Origin: Ehretia macrophylla
Taxonomy: Eukaryota > Streptophyta > Magnoliopsida > Boraginales > Ehretiaceae
Assembly: GCA_037974665.1 (NCBI GenBank)
Contig: CM075778.1
Coordinates: 28,400,001-28,464,000, forward strand
Reading direction: 5' to 3'
Length of the DNA stretch: 64,000 nt
The notes below the pieces were generated by a model. The model was not told where the DNA came from, ran no database searches, and saw only the letters and a program-made list of their open reading frames with translations. Position 1 is the stretch's first letter. Every line of letters starts with the position of its first letter. The translations under genes were made by a program, and so were the position numbers. Shown one piece after another: positions 11,801 to 22,202 of this stretch.

Positions 11801-12708
11801 AGTGATTAGGCTTGCCAAAAATCTGGCAAAAAATAGGGCCTTCAGAAGCAGAGAAGCCTTTGGACTGAGCTTGAGATGATGAATTTTGGTATCCACGACC
11901 AAAGTTACCACCTTTACCAGAGCCTTGATTGTTCCTTCCTCCACGAGATTGTTGTCTACCACGATCTCACTAATTATTGCCAGAGTAGGAGTCTTTTGAA
12001 CAATTAGGGCAGAGTGAAAATCAGTAGTAATAGGCTTAGAGATTTTGAGTGAAGTAGACAACTACAAGTGTAATTCTTCAGAGAGAAGTAAGCTAGAGAG
12101 CTCAGCAACTGAAATCGGATCTGATCGAACTCTAATTGAAGCTTTAAAAGCATCATATTCTGTAGGCAATCCTTTTAAAATATATAGAATCAAATCATCT
12201 TCTTTGTTTGTTTCAGTGACATTAGCCAAATTATCAGTAATCATCTTGACTTCATCAAGGTAAGATTGCATCGATTGTGAAGTCTTCGAAAGAGTACATA
12301 GTTTCATTTTAAGTCGATGAATATGAGATCGAGAGAGCGAACTGAACCTTTTTCTAGAGCATTCCACACAGCCTGAAATGTCCGCAAATGTAGTAATTGA
12401 GGTAATACCTGTGGCGTGACAGAGGCGAAGAGACATGTGCGAAGATGTTGATCAACTTGAATCCATGAGAGAAACGCTGGATTAGAAACAAGTTCAGCAT
12501 TGTCGCTCTCAAGAAGCTTCGGTGGACACGGAAATGTGCCATTAATATGATCTAGAAGCTGTGTAGCTTCAAGAACTGCCTGCAACTGCGCTTTCCATAA
12601 GATATAGTTGGAGTTGTCCAACTTTATCGAAACAAGAGAGTTCAGATTGTGGATAAGAAGACGCAGTCTTAACGGAAGATCAGAACTAGAAGTTGAAGTT
12701 GTCGCCAT
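8828..12708 (-). pseudogene. Copia gag-pol polyprotein relic (psi-1 element)
   Basis: Read right to left. GAG N-terminus is at 12304-12708 (LDNSNYILWKAQLQAVLE), with the rest in shifted frames to 11732. Protease and integrase are at 10815-11732 (DTGANTHVTT; the LWHLRLG...CEPC zinc region; VHADVWGP and FFTDNGREF acidic sites). Reverse transcriptase pieces are at 10059-10319, 9798-10040 and 9199-9771, and RNase H at 8828-9283 (CDNASALAL, KHIELDYHF). Breaks: frameshifts in GAG, stops at the integrase end (10815-10817 and, in the same frame, near 10800), a gap in reverse transcriptase near 9870 that removes about 22 residues kept in the sister copy, and frameshifts between reverse transcriptase and RNase H. 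Between integrase and reverse transcriptase the integrase C-terminal region seems shortened. No functional polyprotein is possible. Confidence 0.85.
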
Positions 12709-12827
12709 TAGAGATGATGAAAAAGGTTCGAAATTGCTGATTTGCAGAAGAAAAAAAAATGAAGTTGTGCTTTAATGGAGGTTTGTGGATCGAAGAAGAC
12801 AGAGGTCTTATATGGCTCTCGATACCA

Positions 12828-13054
12828 TGATGAGATTTAGAGAATTTGAGAAAAAGAGCATTAGTATTATATATTTCAGTCAGTACACAAAGAGCTATAT
12901 ATATATAGTTGATGTTACAATACAAGTGCTTATGACAGCTGTACAACTTATCACGTGCATTCACGTGCTTAAGCAACTAACTTTCTAACAATCTTCACAC
13001 GCTTCTTTGAGCTTAGTTGAGCTAGCAGGAGCTTCATTATGATGTGCTTTATCA
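12828..13054 (-). repeat. Copia 5' LTR (right on + strand), element in psi-1
   Basis: 227 bp with TG...CA ends, followed by the target duplication GAGCA. The primer-binding site adjoins it at 12814-12827. Confidence 0.9.
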
Positions 13055-13402
13055 GAGCAACATAACAAACTCAAACGAAGTATGAATCATGTTATGCGTC
13101 TTGCAGAAGTTTACGAATCATTTGTGTTTTTTGAGGGAATGTAAGTCTGTATTTCTTGTCAATATTTACTTTTAAAGATAAAATTTCTAAAATTTGATTT
13201 ATCTTGTTCGAAGGAATTTTCATATTAATAAATACTTATTCTACACAGCTTTGATGATGCAAACACGGAGAAGTTGCTGATGATGATAGGAGAAGCCAAC
13301 ATCGATGTTGACATTTTGTCGGTTGATTCAAAGAGCATTAAGTGGGAGGAATACTTTATGAGTACACACCTTCATGGAGTCAAAAAGTACCTGATGAAGT
13401 AA

Positions 13403-14890
13403 TTTTATTGGGGCATACAAGTATGGAAAATTTCTCATATTGAGAATTCGGCCTTTGAGCCATGAAATAAAAAATGAACCCTATATGTGAGGTCATATAT
13501 TTTATAAGAAGTGTCGAAATGTCAAATTTCTAGGAGAAATACTTCCCCTAAGTATGTTGTTAGGATAATTCAGAGTAATAACGCATAATAAACGAGAAAT
13601 TTAAACGGACACAAAATTTATGTGATTCGGCCTAAGTCTATGTCCATGGGTAGTAGAAGAGTAATTTCAATATGATGATGAAATAGTACAAGATAAACTC
13701 TTTTACAATGCCTCACCAATTTTCTCATGTATACACTCAATATTTACTACACCTGATATAAGGACAAGAGATATATTAATAGGTAATCCTATATCTTTTA
13801 GGTTTAAGCCTACAGACCCATTGAACACTACTAATAAATATGGGCCACTAATTCAACAAATCTCCACTTTAGACTGTATTTTCTCCAATCATCATACATA
13901 ATGCGAAAAGTTAATTTTTTTTCTCAAATATACCTCCACCATATTTTTTAAAGTCCAACATTGTCCAACATAGGTCAAACAGTCAATGACTTTTATACAA
14001 CAACACTTCTAACGAAAGTTGTACAACTCAAAAATAAAATTTTACAGCTAGGCTAAACAGTGCCTAAATATTTTAAAATATAAGAATCCTAATCCTAGTG
14101 GGATTAGCAATTGTATTCTATAAATAGAACTACCTAGTTTGTGGGAAGTGTTACACACCGCAAAGTAAGTGTACCATACTTTATTATACCAAAATTATAT
14201 GTCACACCTCTAGTCGGTGTGTAAAAGTCATGAGTGTAATCTTTTGAGTTGTAGAATGTAATACTTTGTAGATGTAGAATAAGTTATGTCGAACTACATT
14301 AAAATAATATTATATATGTTCCTACATATTTATGTGCACAATCCTTTAAAAAATGCTATTGTGTGGGTGACATGTGGTTAAGAATGATAGTGGGTGCTGA
14401 TCAATGAGGTGCTTAACTAGTTTTAGCTCCCCATATTAAATTAGTACTCCAAGGGAATGAATATAACCATGTTTAATTTAGATAATTTACCATTAGCATA
14501 TTATTTTGTTAAAATGCGAATAATAGTCGCAGTAACTAGTAGGCAGTAAAAATTTCATTGCAAGGCAAAAGCAAGACACTATAGACATTGAGGTTAGTTA
14601 ACTGACTTTATGCAATTGAATATATTAATATAGGATTTTTTAATAGGAGATGTGAATCAATCTTAAAAATATGTCTGTTAGAGATCCAATTGATACGTCT
14701 ACAACTTATATGATGTGTTACCTTTTCCTTGGAGATTTTACGATTGTATAATTGGTGAATGGTGACACCTAATCAAATTATAATCCTAAATACATCATTT
14801 TCTTTTTCATCAGGGTATCTTCAAAATTGAAATATAATTAAAAGTTCACAATCCAAAACTTATTTGATTTTTGTAAATTTAATACTAAAA
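13403..14890 (+). repeat. 3' flank module of FAR psi-1
   Basis: Non-coding DNA that parallels 35105-35907 plus 45851-46279 behind the intact gene, and 60663-62150 behind psi-3. It carries no CACTA insertion: at about 14677-14690 (tctgttagagatccaattg) it preserves the empty target site. Gypsy is absent too, near 14205. No gene seen. Confidence 0.7.
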
Positions 14891-15970
14891 AAGAGCATCC
14901 CTCACTTTTATTTTTATTTTTTTTATTAAAAAAAGCAAAAAAGGGAGCGGTATGTGGACGGTGATATAGCACGTAAAAATCAGTCTTCTAAATCATGTCC
15001 ACAATGTAAGTTCTCGGTAGTATCTCTCGTGGTGCATGCAAGTCAGTCGCGGTGGAATGAAAATGACCAAGGTGTTGTTGTATCTAAGGGACTTTTGAGT
15101 GGTCTGTGCTGCGGTTAAAATTGTCACAATGAACAGAGAAGGACATCTTGCCATGTGGTCCAAAGGAGTAAAGGGACAGGGAAAAAGGTAGACCCGTAAC
15201 TAAGTTCATTGACATTATTCTCTCTCGTTTAACACCACCAACGGAGACATGCAAATCTGTCATGATACTGGAATAAAACTGACGGATCTATTTTAATTTT
15301 AAGACGACGTTCTTTGCCATTTTAAATACAATTAATGAAAGGAAAAATCTCACATTTTGTTCCTATTGTTTGTAAAAAATTTCAGTTTAGTTTTTATTAT
15401 TTAAAATGTTTCAATTTAATTCTTATTATTTCCTTAAAATTTTCAATTTCATCTCTATTGTTTAAAATTTTTCAATTTCGTCCTTATTATTTTTTATATA
15501 TCTTATCAATTCGTCTCGGCCAATGATAAGTCTTTAATCTTGATCAGTCTATTGGTTATTCCATGCGCCTTATCTCACACACCCTCAAATTAAAAACGAA
15601 TTATTGACTCTAGTTCGACTGGGCAAAATTCTTCTATCTAAGTAAGCTTCACAGTTTCAAAAAAAAAAAAAAAAAAGTAAGCTTCGCAGAATACTCCAGT
15701 AATTCTTGAGTGTGACTAAGGCTGCAAAAGAATCTCTCTGCAGCAAATAGTTTGGGTATGGAATTGCTTAAGCTTGTCTAATACTCGAAAGTTTATGAGC
15801 TTTAGCCAAGTTCATATATTTCTTATTAGCCTTGATTATTCTTCGACCTTGAACTTTGGAATTTTGTGTTGCAAGCGTAGGACTAATATCTATATCAATT
15901 TATCGATAAATAAATAATTTTTAATTTTTTTGACTTAATAGTAAGCATATTATCAAATCAAATTATCAAG

Positions 15971-16002
<32 letters not shown>

Positions 16003-16181
16003 CCATTAAGATTTATTAAACTATACTTTATTAGCATAAATATCCAATATATTCAACTTTACTCAAACAAACTGTGCATACAATGTATATATTAAACCAA
16101 AGCTTCAGTTCTAGATAGCAAACATATCTTTCCATCTCAAAGCTGTCAAGAAAAAGAACCATGATGATGAAATGCCTAAAA
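14891..16181 (+). repeat. Promoter-side module P1 (copy 1 of 3)
   Basis: First of three tandem copies of the DNA that ends upstream of the intact FAR gene (P2 17429-20841, P3 20842-22279). It starts aagagcatccctcacttt. It contains a foldback MITE cut off at 15497 and then jumps to sequence equivalent to 19417 onward (ttatcaattcgtctcggcc), so about 1.4 kb present in P2 is missing. A short AT tract lies at 15974-16001. No coding sequence recognised. Confidence 0.6.
15341..15497. mobile_element. Truncated Mutator-like foldback MITE (left part)
   Basis: Starts after ttaatgaaa like the complete 425-bp copies at 17878-18302 and 62582-63006, but the right arm and its target duplication have been deleted. 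Confidence 0.6.
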
Positions 16182-17428
16182 GGGATAAATACGTATTCCC
16201 CCATGGGTTTCACTATAAATCCCAAACTTCCCATGTATTTTTTGATTTATCCAAATTTTTTCATGTCATCTAATAGACTTAACTCTTGACCAAAAAAATA
16301 GACTTAACTAAACTCTTAAGTTTAAGGGTATTTCAGACTTTTAAATCCTTTGTTCAAGGGCATTTTAGTCATTTAAATCTAAATGTGAAAAAAGAAAACA
16401 AAAAGAAAAAGGAAAAGAAAACCCATCACCCACTACCACCAACAACACACAACACACAACACACAACGCACAACGCACAACAACATACTTCGTGTCAGCA
16501 AACCCAAAAGATCTAAGCTGCCAAACAAGTAATCTATCAACTCCAGGACATTAGACCATATGAGACTATAATATATAAATGATTTGTTATGCCTAAATTT
16601 TTCTTCACCCATTACTTCACAGAACACACCCACACCAACACACACAAGAAAACACACACACCTACACCCACACCAATGCACAAACGGAAACACAGGCACC
16701 CACGCACGCATTGCAACAAGCGCAGCATGCACAGCTAATGGTGACGTTAGTGTGAGGGAGTGGCAGATTTGGGGTGACATCGGTGGGGGTGGCTGGTACC
16801 GATTTGGGTTTGGAGTGGGGTGCTGCCGATTTGGGTTTGGAATTGAGGTGGTGTCGTTTTGGGATTTGGGGTGGGAACAATGTTTAGATTAGTGTTGGGT
16901 ATTTTACATTTTTCTTTTTCTTTTTAGTTTTTTTTTTTAATTAAAACAGGGAAAAGACTGAAATACCCTTCAAGTTAATAGATTTTTAAGGGCAAGCTTA
17001 ATGGGAGGCTGTAAAATGTAAAATTTTTTATTTTTTGATATTTTTATATTTTTTTAGAGCCTCATACCCTAAAAAGTAACACTATTCATAGAAAAAGTAC
17101 GTGAGGTTCACCACTTTTGGGTTAAAAGATGTCAAAATAGTGCTTCATGCTCCAAAATGTTCAGCAAATTTGCTGAACATTTTGGAGCCTGGAATACTAT
17201 TTTGGCATCTTTTAACCCAAAAGTGATAAACTCCATGTACTTTTTAGGGTATGAGGCTTTAAAAAAGTACAAAAATACCTAAAAATGAAAAACTTTACAT
17301 TTTAGAGTCCCCCATTAAAGATAGGCTAACAGGGTTAATATCTATAGAGAATCTGGGGCAAATTTTAAAACACATGGGGGGTGTTCGGGATTTAATGCAC
17401 AACTCATGGGGGTTTTTGGCATTCTCCC
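16182..17428. mobile_element. Mutator-like non-autonomous element nested in P1/P2
   Basis: Long inverted ends: GGGATAAATACGTATTCCCC on the left, and GGGAGAATGCCAAAAACCCC on the opposite strand from the right end. Both continue with related CCCATG...AAATCCC...CCCATGT phrases for about 60-100 bp. The surrounding P sequence runs on without it at 20815-20840. Flanks tgcctaaaa and atacgataa resemble a worn 9-bp duplication but do not match exactly. It contains CA-rich repeats (16438-16700) and a second palindrome (16996-17320). The open frames inside are low-complexity and encode nothing recognised. Confidence 0.55.
16996..17320. mobile_element. Near-perfect foldback MITE
   Basis: A full-length palindrome centred at 17168. 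The core is perfect (TCCAAAATGTTCAGCAAA and its complement, 17151-17186), and the arms extend to GCTTAATGGGAGGCT on the left and CTTTAATGGGGGACT on the opposite strand. No coding capacity. No clear target duplication, so the superfamily is open. Confidence 0.65.
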
Positions 17429-17877
17429 ATACGATAAAAAAATTATGTAAGCATAAATAATAGCATTTTTTTAAAAAAAATTTCCATTTTTTATTAAAGA
17501 AAAAAAGGAAAAAGGGAGCGGTATGTGGACTTTGATATAGCACGTGAGTTCCCGGTAGTATTCTCGTGTTACATGCAAGTCAGTCACGGCGGCAGAATGA
17601 AAATGACCAAGGTGTTGTTGTATCTAAAGGACTTTTGAGTGGTCTGTGCTGCGGTTAAAATTGTCACAATGAACAGAGGACATGTTGCCATGTGGCCCAA
17701 AGAAGTGAAGGGACAGGGAAAAAGGTAGACCCGTAACTAAGTTCATTGGCATTATTCTCTCTCGTTTAACACCACCACCGGAGCCAAGCACATCAGTCAT
17801 CATACTGCAATGAAACTGACGGATCTATGCTAACTCTAAGACGACGTTCTTTGCCGTTTTAAATACAATTAATGAAA

Positions 17878-18302
17878 GGGAAAATCTCACATTTTGTTCT
17901 TATTGTTTGTAAAAAAATTCAGTTTAATTTTTACTATTTAAAATATTTTAATTTAGTCTCTATTATTTCTTTAAAATTTTTAATTTCATCTCTATTATTT
18001 AAAATTTTTCAATTTCATCCTTATTATTTTCTAAAAAGTTTCAATTTCGTTCTTATTGTTTTCACAAAGTTTCAAATTTGTCCTTATTGTTTTTCAAAAA
18101 TTTCAATTTAGTTCTTGAATAATAGAGACAAATTTGAAACTTTAAGAAAATAATAAGGACGAAATTGAATTTTTTTAAAAATAATAGACATGAAATTAAA
18201 ACTTTTAGGGAAATAATAAGGACTAAATTGATGTATTTTAAACAATAGGCACGAAATTAAAACTTTTGGTGAAACAATAGGGACTAAATGTGGAATTTTC
18301 CC
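17878..18302. mobile_element. Mutator-like foldback MITE with 9-bp duplication
   Basis: 425 bp, GGGAAAATCTCACATTT on the left and GGGAAAATTCCACATTT on the opposite strand from the right. The two halves are roughly complementary throughout. The flanks are a perfect 9-bp duplication TTAATGAAA (17869-17877 and 18303-18311). Module P3 has the empty site with a single copy at about 21289. A filled copy is at 62582-63006. Confidence 0.85.
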
Positions 18303-18459
18303 TTAATGAAAACTTACACGCAAAAAAATGATATGTTGTCGTGTAGTTTCATCCAACAAGTCTTTGTATGTTCTCATCTCATTCATGTTAATATTAACTC
18401 CAATTTGTGGTATTAATATTAAAAGCGTTCTACTTTAATTTTTATTAAAATTATTTTCC

Positions 18460-18620
18460 ATCACCAATACGTCACCAAATTTTGTCGCCACCTCACCACT
18501 CCTAATTTGGCCACAGAAAGGGCTCGAACGTCATTTTTTCATAGCCTTTCTGTCACCAAATGGCTACGAAAAAAAATCCGTCGCCCAAATCTGTCGTCTG
18601 AGAGCTGTTTTCTTGTAGTG
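18460..18620. mobile_element. CACTA-like terminal fragment
   Basis: Several CACCAAAT, GTCGCC and CCGTCGCC motifs lead to TTTTCTTGTAGTG, a CACTA right terminus at 18620. No matching CACTACAAG left end lies upstream before the point where P2 and P3 stop matching (about 18358). The same fragment is at 63163-63324. Confidence 0.5.
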
Positions 18621-19752
18621 AGGGTTATATAAATTTCCAAGTAAACTATCAAGAAATTACAAATAAACAAAATCACACTTTGTTAAATAAACATATATAA
18701 TATAATATAATAGGAATATAATATGCAATCATGGAACATTAGACAAATCGATTATTTCAGGTATTTTGTCAAAGTTGGATGTCATTTAAAATCTGTAGCT
18801 CGTACATATGTTATTTTTAATTGAATGAAGGAGGAAAATCAACGTGCCTTTATCCACGGCTTCCTTCTACAAGGTTTGATGGAAGAAACACTGTAAATTT
18901 ATGTCTTCTTGAAACTAAGCAATGCAATATGCATGTCATAAATGAAACTACCACTTTTTAGTAATACAACCCTCGTCCAATGTCTCAACCATCGCGACTT
19001 ATCTATCGTGACTTATGTGCAGTGTTGTTATTTCCTCTCTAGACTACATGGCTGTAGTGACGTCCCTGTCATACAATCCGATATACGTACCTTATATGTA
19101 GCTGGATTTTTCGCGATGACAAATGGAAGCATATTATACGATCCATCTTTCTAACTTTATTACAATTTGAAAAAGAATTTTACAATTATGCTTTGCATCC
19201 ACAATTCTTGATTTGCAAGTCAAACTAGTGTTACAAATTTAAGAAATTATTATTTAAAACTTTAAACTAACCAATAATGATTAAACTAAATTATTATTTA
19301 ATTCATAACGCCCACTTATAAAAAATATATTTTTAACACCCATTTATAAAAAAATTATATCTATAAAAATATGATATGTACATCATAAAATCAAGCTACA
19401 ACTGATTATATATATGTATCTTATCAATTCATCTCGGCCAATGATAAGTCTTTAGTCTTGAATCTCTATTGGTTATTCCATGCGCCTTATCTTTTTAAAT
19501 CTTATTTATCACACACCCTCAAATTAAAAACGAATTATTTAGTCTAGTTCGACTGGGCAAAATTCTTCTATCTATGTAAGCTTCACAGTTTCGGAAAAAA
19601 AAAAAAAGCTTCACAGAATACTCCAGTGATTCTTGAGTGTGACTACGGCTGCAAAAGAATCTCCCTGCAACAAATAGTTTGGGTATGGATTGTTTAAGCT
19701 TGTCTAATACTCGAAAGTTTTTGAGCTGGAGCCAAGTTCATATATTTCTTAT

Positions 19753-20430
19753 GGGCGAAAACCATTTTAGTCTCTGAGGTTTGCTCTAAACACCAAATTG
19801 GTCCCTCAGGTTTACAAAAAGACCAAAGAGGTCCCTCCAATTAACTTTTGTTAGTCAAATGTTAATAGTCAAAGGGTTGACCGAGTTAAAAGACCATTAT
19901 ATCCTTAGACAACATATATTATAAAAGAAAATTACAATAAAAGTCTAAATCAGTCTAAAAAAACATAATTCACATCATTTATGTAGGAAAAAAAAAACTA
20001 AAAAATATAAGTTCAAACATAAACAAATTAAATTCAGTAATATATCGTTAAAAAATGAACAATCATCATCGACATAATTAACAGCAAGGGTACCGGCCAG
20101 AGAAGAGGATGAATCATGATTGTTCTTTTTTTAATGATATATTACTAACTTTAATTTGTTTATGTTTGAATTGATATTTTTTAGTTTTTTTCTTCCTACG
20201 CGAATTATGTGAATTATGTTTTTTTTAGACTGATTTAGACTTTTATTGTAATTTTCTTTTATAATATATGTTGCTTAAGGATATAATGGTCTTTTAACTC
20301 GGTCAACCCTTTGACTATTAACATTTGGCTAAGAAAAGTTAATTGGAGGGACCTCTTTGGTCTTTTTGCAAACCCGAGGGACCAATTTGGTCTTTAGAGC
20401 AAACCTCAGGGACTAAAATGGTTTTGACCC
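19753..20430. mobile_element. Mutator-like MITE with long TIRs and 10-bp duplication
   Basis: 678 bp. Inverted repeats of roughly 300 bp begin GGGCGAAAACCATTTTAGTC on the left and GGGTCAAAACCATTTTAGTC on the opposite strand from the right. It is flanked by a perfect duplication TATTTCTTAT (19743-19752 and 20431-20440). P1 holds the empty site at 15825-15836 (tatttcttattagcc). Short unpaired centre, no transposase. Confidence 0.88.
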
Positions 20431-20596
20431 TATTTCTTATTAGCCTTGATTATTCTTCGACCTTGAACTTTTGAATTCTGTGTTGCAAGTGTAGGACTAA
20501 TATCTATATAAATTTATTGATAAATAAATAATTATTAATTTTTCGACTAAAAAGTAAGCACAATATCAAATCAAGTGATCAAATTAAGATTCAAAG

Positions 20597-20599
<3 letters not shown>

Positions 20600-20643
<44 letters not shown>
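20600..20643. repeat. (AT)n microsatellite
   Basis: About 21 AT units in P2. The P1 equivalent at 15974-16001 is shorter. Confidence 0.9.
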
Positions 20644-20645
<2 letters not shown>

Positions 20646-21455
20646 ATCATTAAAATTTATTAAATTATACATAACTAGCATTAATATCCAATACATTCAA
20701 TTTTATTAAAACATGTTGTACATACAATGTATATTAAATCAAAGCTTCAGTTCTGAATAGAAAAAATAGCTTTCCATCTCAAAGCTGTCAAGAAAAAGAA
20801 CCATGATGGTGAAATGCGTAAAAACATTATGTAAGCATAAAAAAGAGCATCCCTCACTTTTATTTTTATTTTTTTTTATAAAAAAAAAAAGAAAGAAAAG
20901 GGAGCCGTATGTGGACTTTGATATAGCACGTGAAAATCAGTCTTTTAAATCATGTCCACAATGTAAGCTCCCGGTAGTATGTCTGGTGGTGCATGCAAGT
21001 CAATCACTGTGGAATGAAAATGACCAAGGTGTTGTTGTATCTAAGGGACTTTTGAGTGGTCTGTGCTGCGGTTGAAATTGTTACAATGAACAGAGAAGGA
21101 CATGTTGCCATGTGGTCCAAAGGAGTGAAGGGACAGGGAAAAAGGTAGACCCGTAACTAAGTTCATTGGCATTATTCTCTCTCGTTTAACACCACCAAGG
21201 GAGACATGCAAATCAGTCATGATACTGGAATGAAACTGACGGATCTACTCTAACTCTAAGACGACGTTCTTTGCCATTTTAAATACGATTAATGAAAATT
21301 GTTCCACGCAAAAAACGATATGTTGCCGTGTAGTTTCATCCGACAAGCCTATAAGTATGGTGAGAGTTGAGTGTAACCTTGATCATTGCCCTTGCATATT
21401 AATTAATGCAATACCACTCTCCGAATGCTGAAGGAGTCAATCATGACGTCAAGAA

Positions 21456-21581
21456 ACCTAGATCTGCAATTTTGGCATTGAAGTCTGAATCTAGAAGGAT
21501 ATTGCTTGATTTTACATCACGATGAATCACTGGTGTTGAGAAATCATGGTGCATATAGCATAGACCTTGAGCAGCTCCAAT
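21456..21581 (-). pseudogene. Receptor-like protein kinase fragment
   Basis: 42 codons match the kinase catalytic loop of plant receptor-like kinases: [14 protein letters not shown], then [17 protein letters not shown] and KIADLG. HRD, the downstream Lys (RDVKSSN) and Asn are present, but the activation-loop DFG is DLG. The open frame runs on to 21659 and 21441 with unrelated residues. No other kinase subdomain is nearby. This is an orphan exon piece in antisense orientation upstream of FAR, probably carried in by a mobile element. Confidence 0.75.
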
Positions 21582-21856
21582 GCAACGACGGATGCAAACA
21601 TTGGTAATCCCACAAGTGCAGGGGGTGGGCGCCGGAGGGTGTGCACAAGCTGGTGGCATTAATGGAATTTATCATATTTTAAAAATCCTTAAAACAAAAG
21701 GGGTCCGAGTCTCATATTTCTAAAAGTTTGAGATTTGAATCTCATATTCCAAATGTACAAGGGGCGTGAGGCAAAAATAAATTCTTTTTTATTTTTAATT
21801 AAGAGAAAGTTTAAGCTATACAACACATATAAAATGATGTCAAATTTCACCAACAT

Positions 21857-21920
21857 GCCTTTGGTCTAGTGGTATGCTCCTTGGTGCGAGTGTGAAAAAT
21901 TATGAGATCAATTCTTATGG
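21857..21920 (+). mobile_element. tRNA-derived SINE head, forward
   Basis: An A-box-like TGGTCTAGTGG (21862-21872) is followed 32 bp later by a degenerate B box GAGATCAATTC (21904-21914), the layout of plant SINE promoters. The tail is unclear. Confidence 0.45.
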
Positions 21921-22012
21921 GTAACATTATTAAATATGTATTGTACGTGTTAGGCATGTCTTGAATAAAAACAAAATTATCAAAATTTATTATTTTTTTA
22001 ATTCAAGGAGGT

Positions 22013-22100
22013 TTAAGGCCGTATAATGTAACTAGCGAGACTCAAACTTACAACCTTTAACATACAACTAATAGCTTTACCACTGGACCAAAGCCCTATG
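22013..22100 (-). mobile_element. tRNA-derived SINE head, reverse
   Basis: On the minus strand, TGGTCCAGTGGT (22079-22090) and GTTTGAGTCTCGC (22035-22047) form a convincing A box and B box pair. It cannot be a real tRNA gene, because no cloverleaf with paired acceptor arms is visible. Confidence 0.5.
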
Positions 22101-22194
22101 ACAATTCTCCAATTTGTTTTTTGTAATATATTTTAAGGGGTGGTCCTCAATCCTCATGACAACTTTTATGCAAAAGTACCAAAACTTTCCTTCT

Positions 22195-22202
22195 TATATA
22201 TA
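22195..22202 (+). promoter_or_regulatory. Probable TATA box of FAR
   Basis: TATATATA, 78 bp upstream of the ATG at 22280, which leaves room for a 5' leader of about 45-50 nt. Chosen by position and sequence only. Confidence 0.4.

Larger units (their letters stand above)
8671..13054 (-). mobile_element. Ty1/copia LTR retrotransposon, defective, in FAR exon 9
   Basis: Two 227-bp LTRs (8671-8897 and 12828-13054) start TGATGAGATTTAGAG and end CTTTATCA, bounded by the 5-bp duplication GAGCA (8666-8670, 13055-13059). The element lies in reverse: the primer-binding site TGGTATCGAGAGCC is read on the minus strand at 12814-12827, and the polypurine tract (minus-strand GAGGGGGCA) abuts the left LTR at 8898-8906. 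Gene order on the minus strand is GAG, protease, integrase, reverse transcriptase, RNase H, as in copia. At 4384 bp it is short for the group. The intact FAR gene has the uninterrupted site near 34766. The Ale-type lineage is possible but not established. Confidence 0.92.
6333..13402 (+). pseudogene. FAR pseudogene psi-1 (exons 7-10 only)
   Basis: Remains of a fatty acyl-CoA reductase: exon 7 (6333-6414), exon 8 (6631-7922), exon 9 (8624-13140) and exon 10 (13249-13402, ending in TAA). Exon sequence is close to the intact gene, with PGDTVVDFILAIMVAHAHQ in exon 8 and the same C-terminal exon. Exons 1-6, including the nucleotide-binding and YXXXK motifs, are absent. Exon 8 is split by a Tourist-like MITE (6842-7863) and has lost one serine codon (GSRRN for GSSRRN). 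Exon 9 is split by a copia element (8671-13054). Splice borders are still AG/GT. No functional reductase can be made. It is truncated identically to psi-3, apart from the exon 7 that psi-3 lost. Confidence 0.9.
17429..20841 (+). repeat. Promoter-side module P2 (copy 2 of 3)
   Basis: Shares ggtatgtggactttgatata, the cacaatgaacagag block and the cgttctttgcc block with P1, P3 and 62152-64000. It holds three nested items listed separately (17878-18302, 18460-18620, 19753-20430) and an AT microsatellite at 20600-20643. The stretch 18620-19300 is also in the third module (63325-64000) with a 20-bp indel near 19100. Its short frame (18942-19154) differs in phase between copies, so I do not call it a gene. 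Confidence 0.55.

Noticed and set aside
10746-11879. Plus-strand frames opposite copia protease and integrase (also 58006-59139)
   Set aside because: Antisense shadows of the minus-strand polyprotein.
22013-22100. tRNA gene on the minus strand
   Set aside because: A and B box-like motifs only; no paired acceptor stem or anticodon arm, so called a SINE relic.
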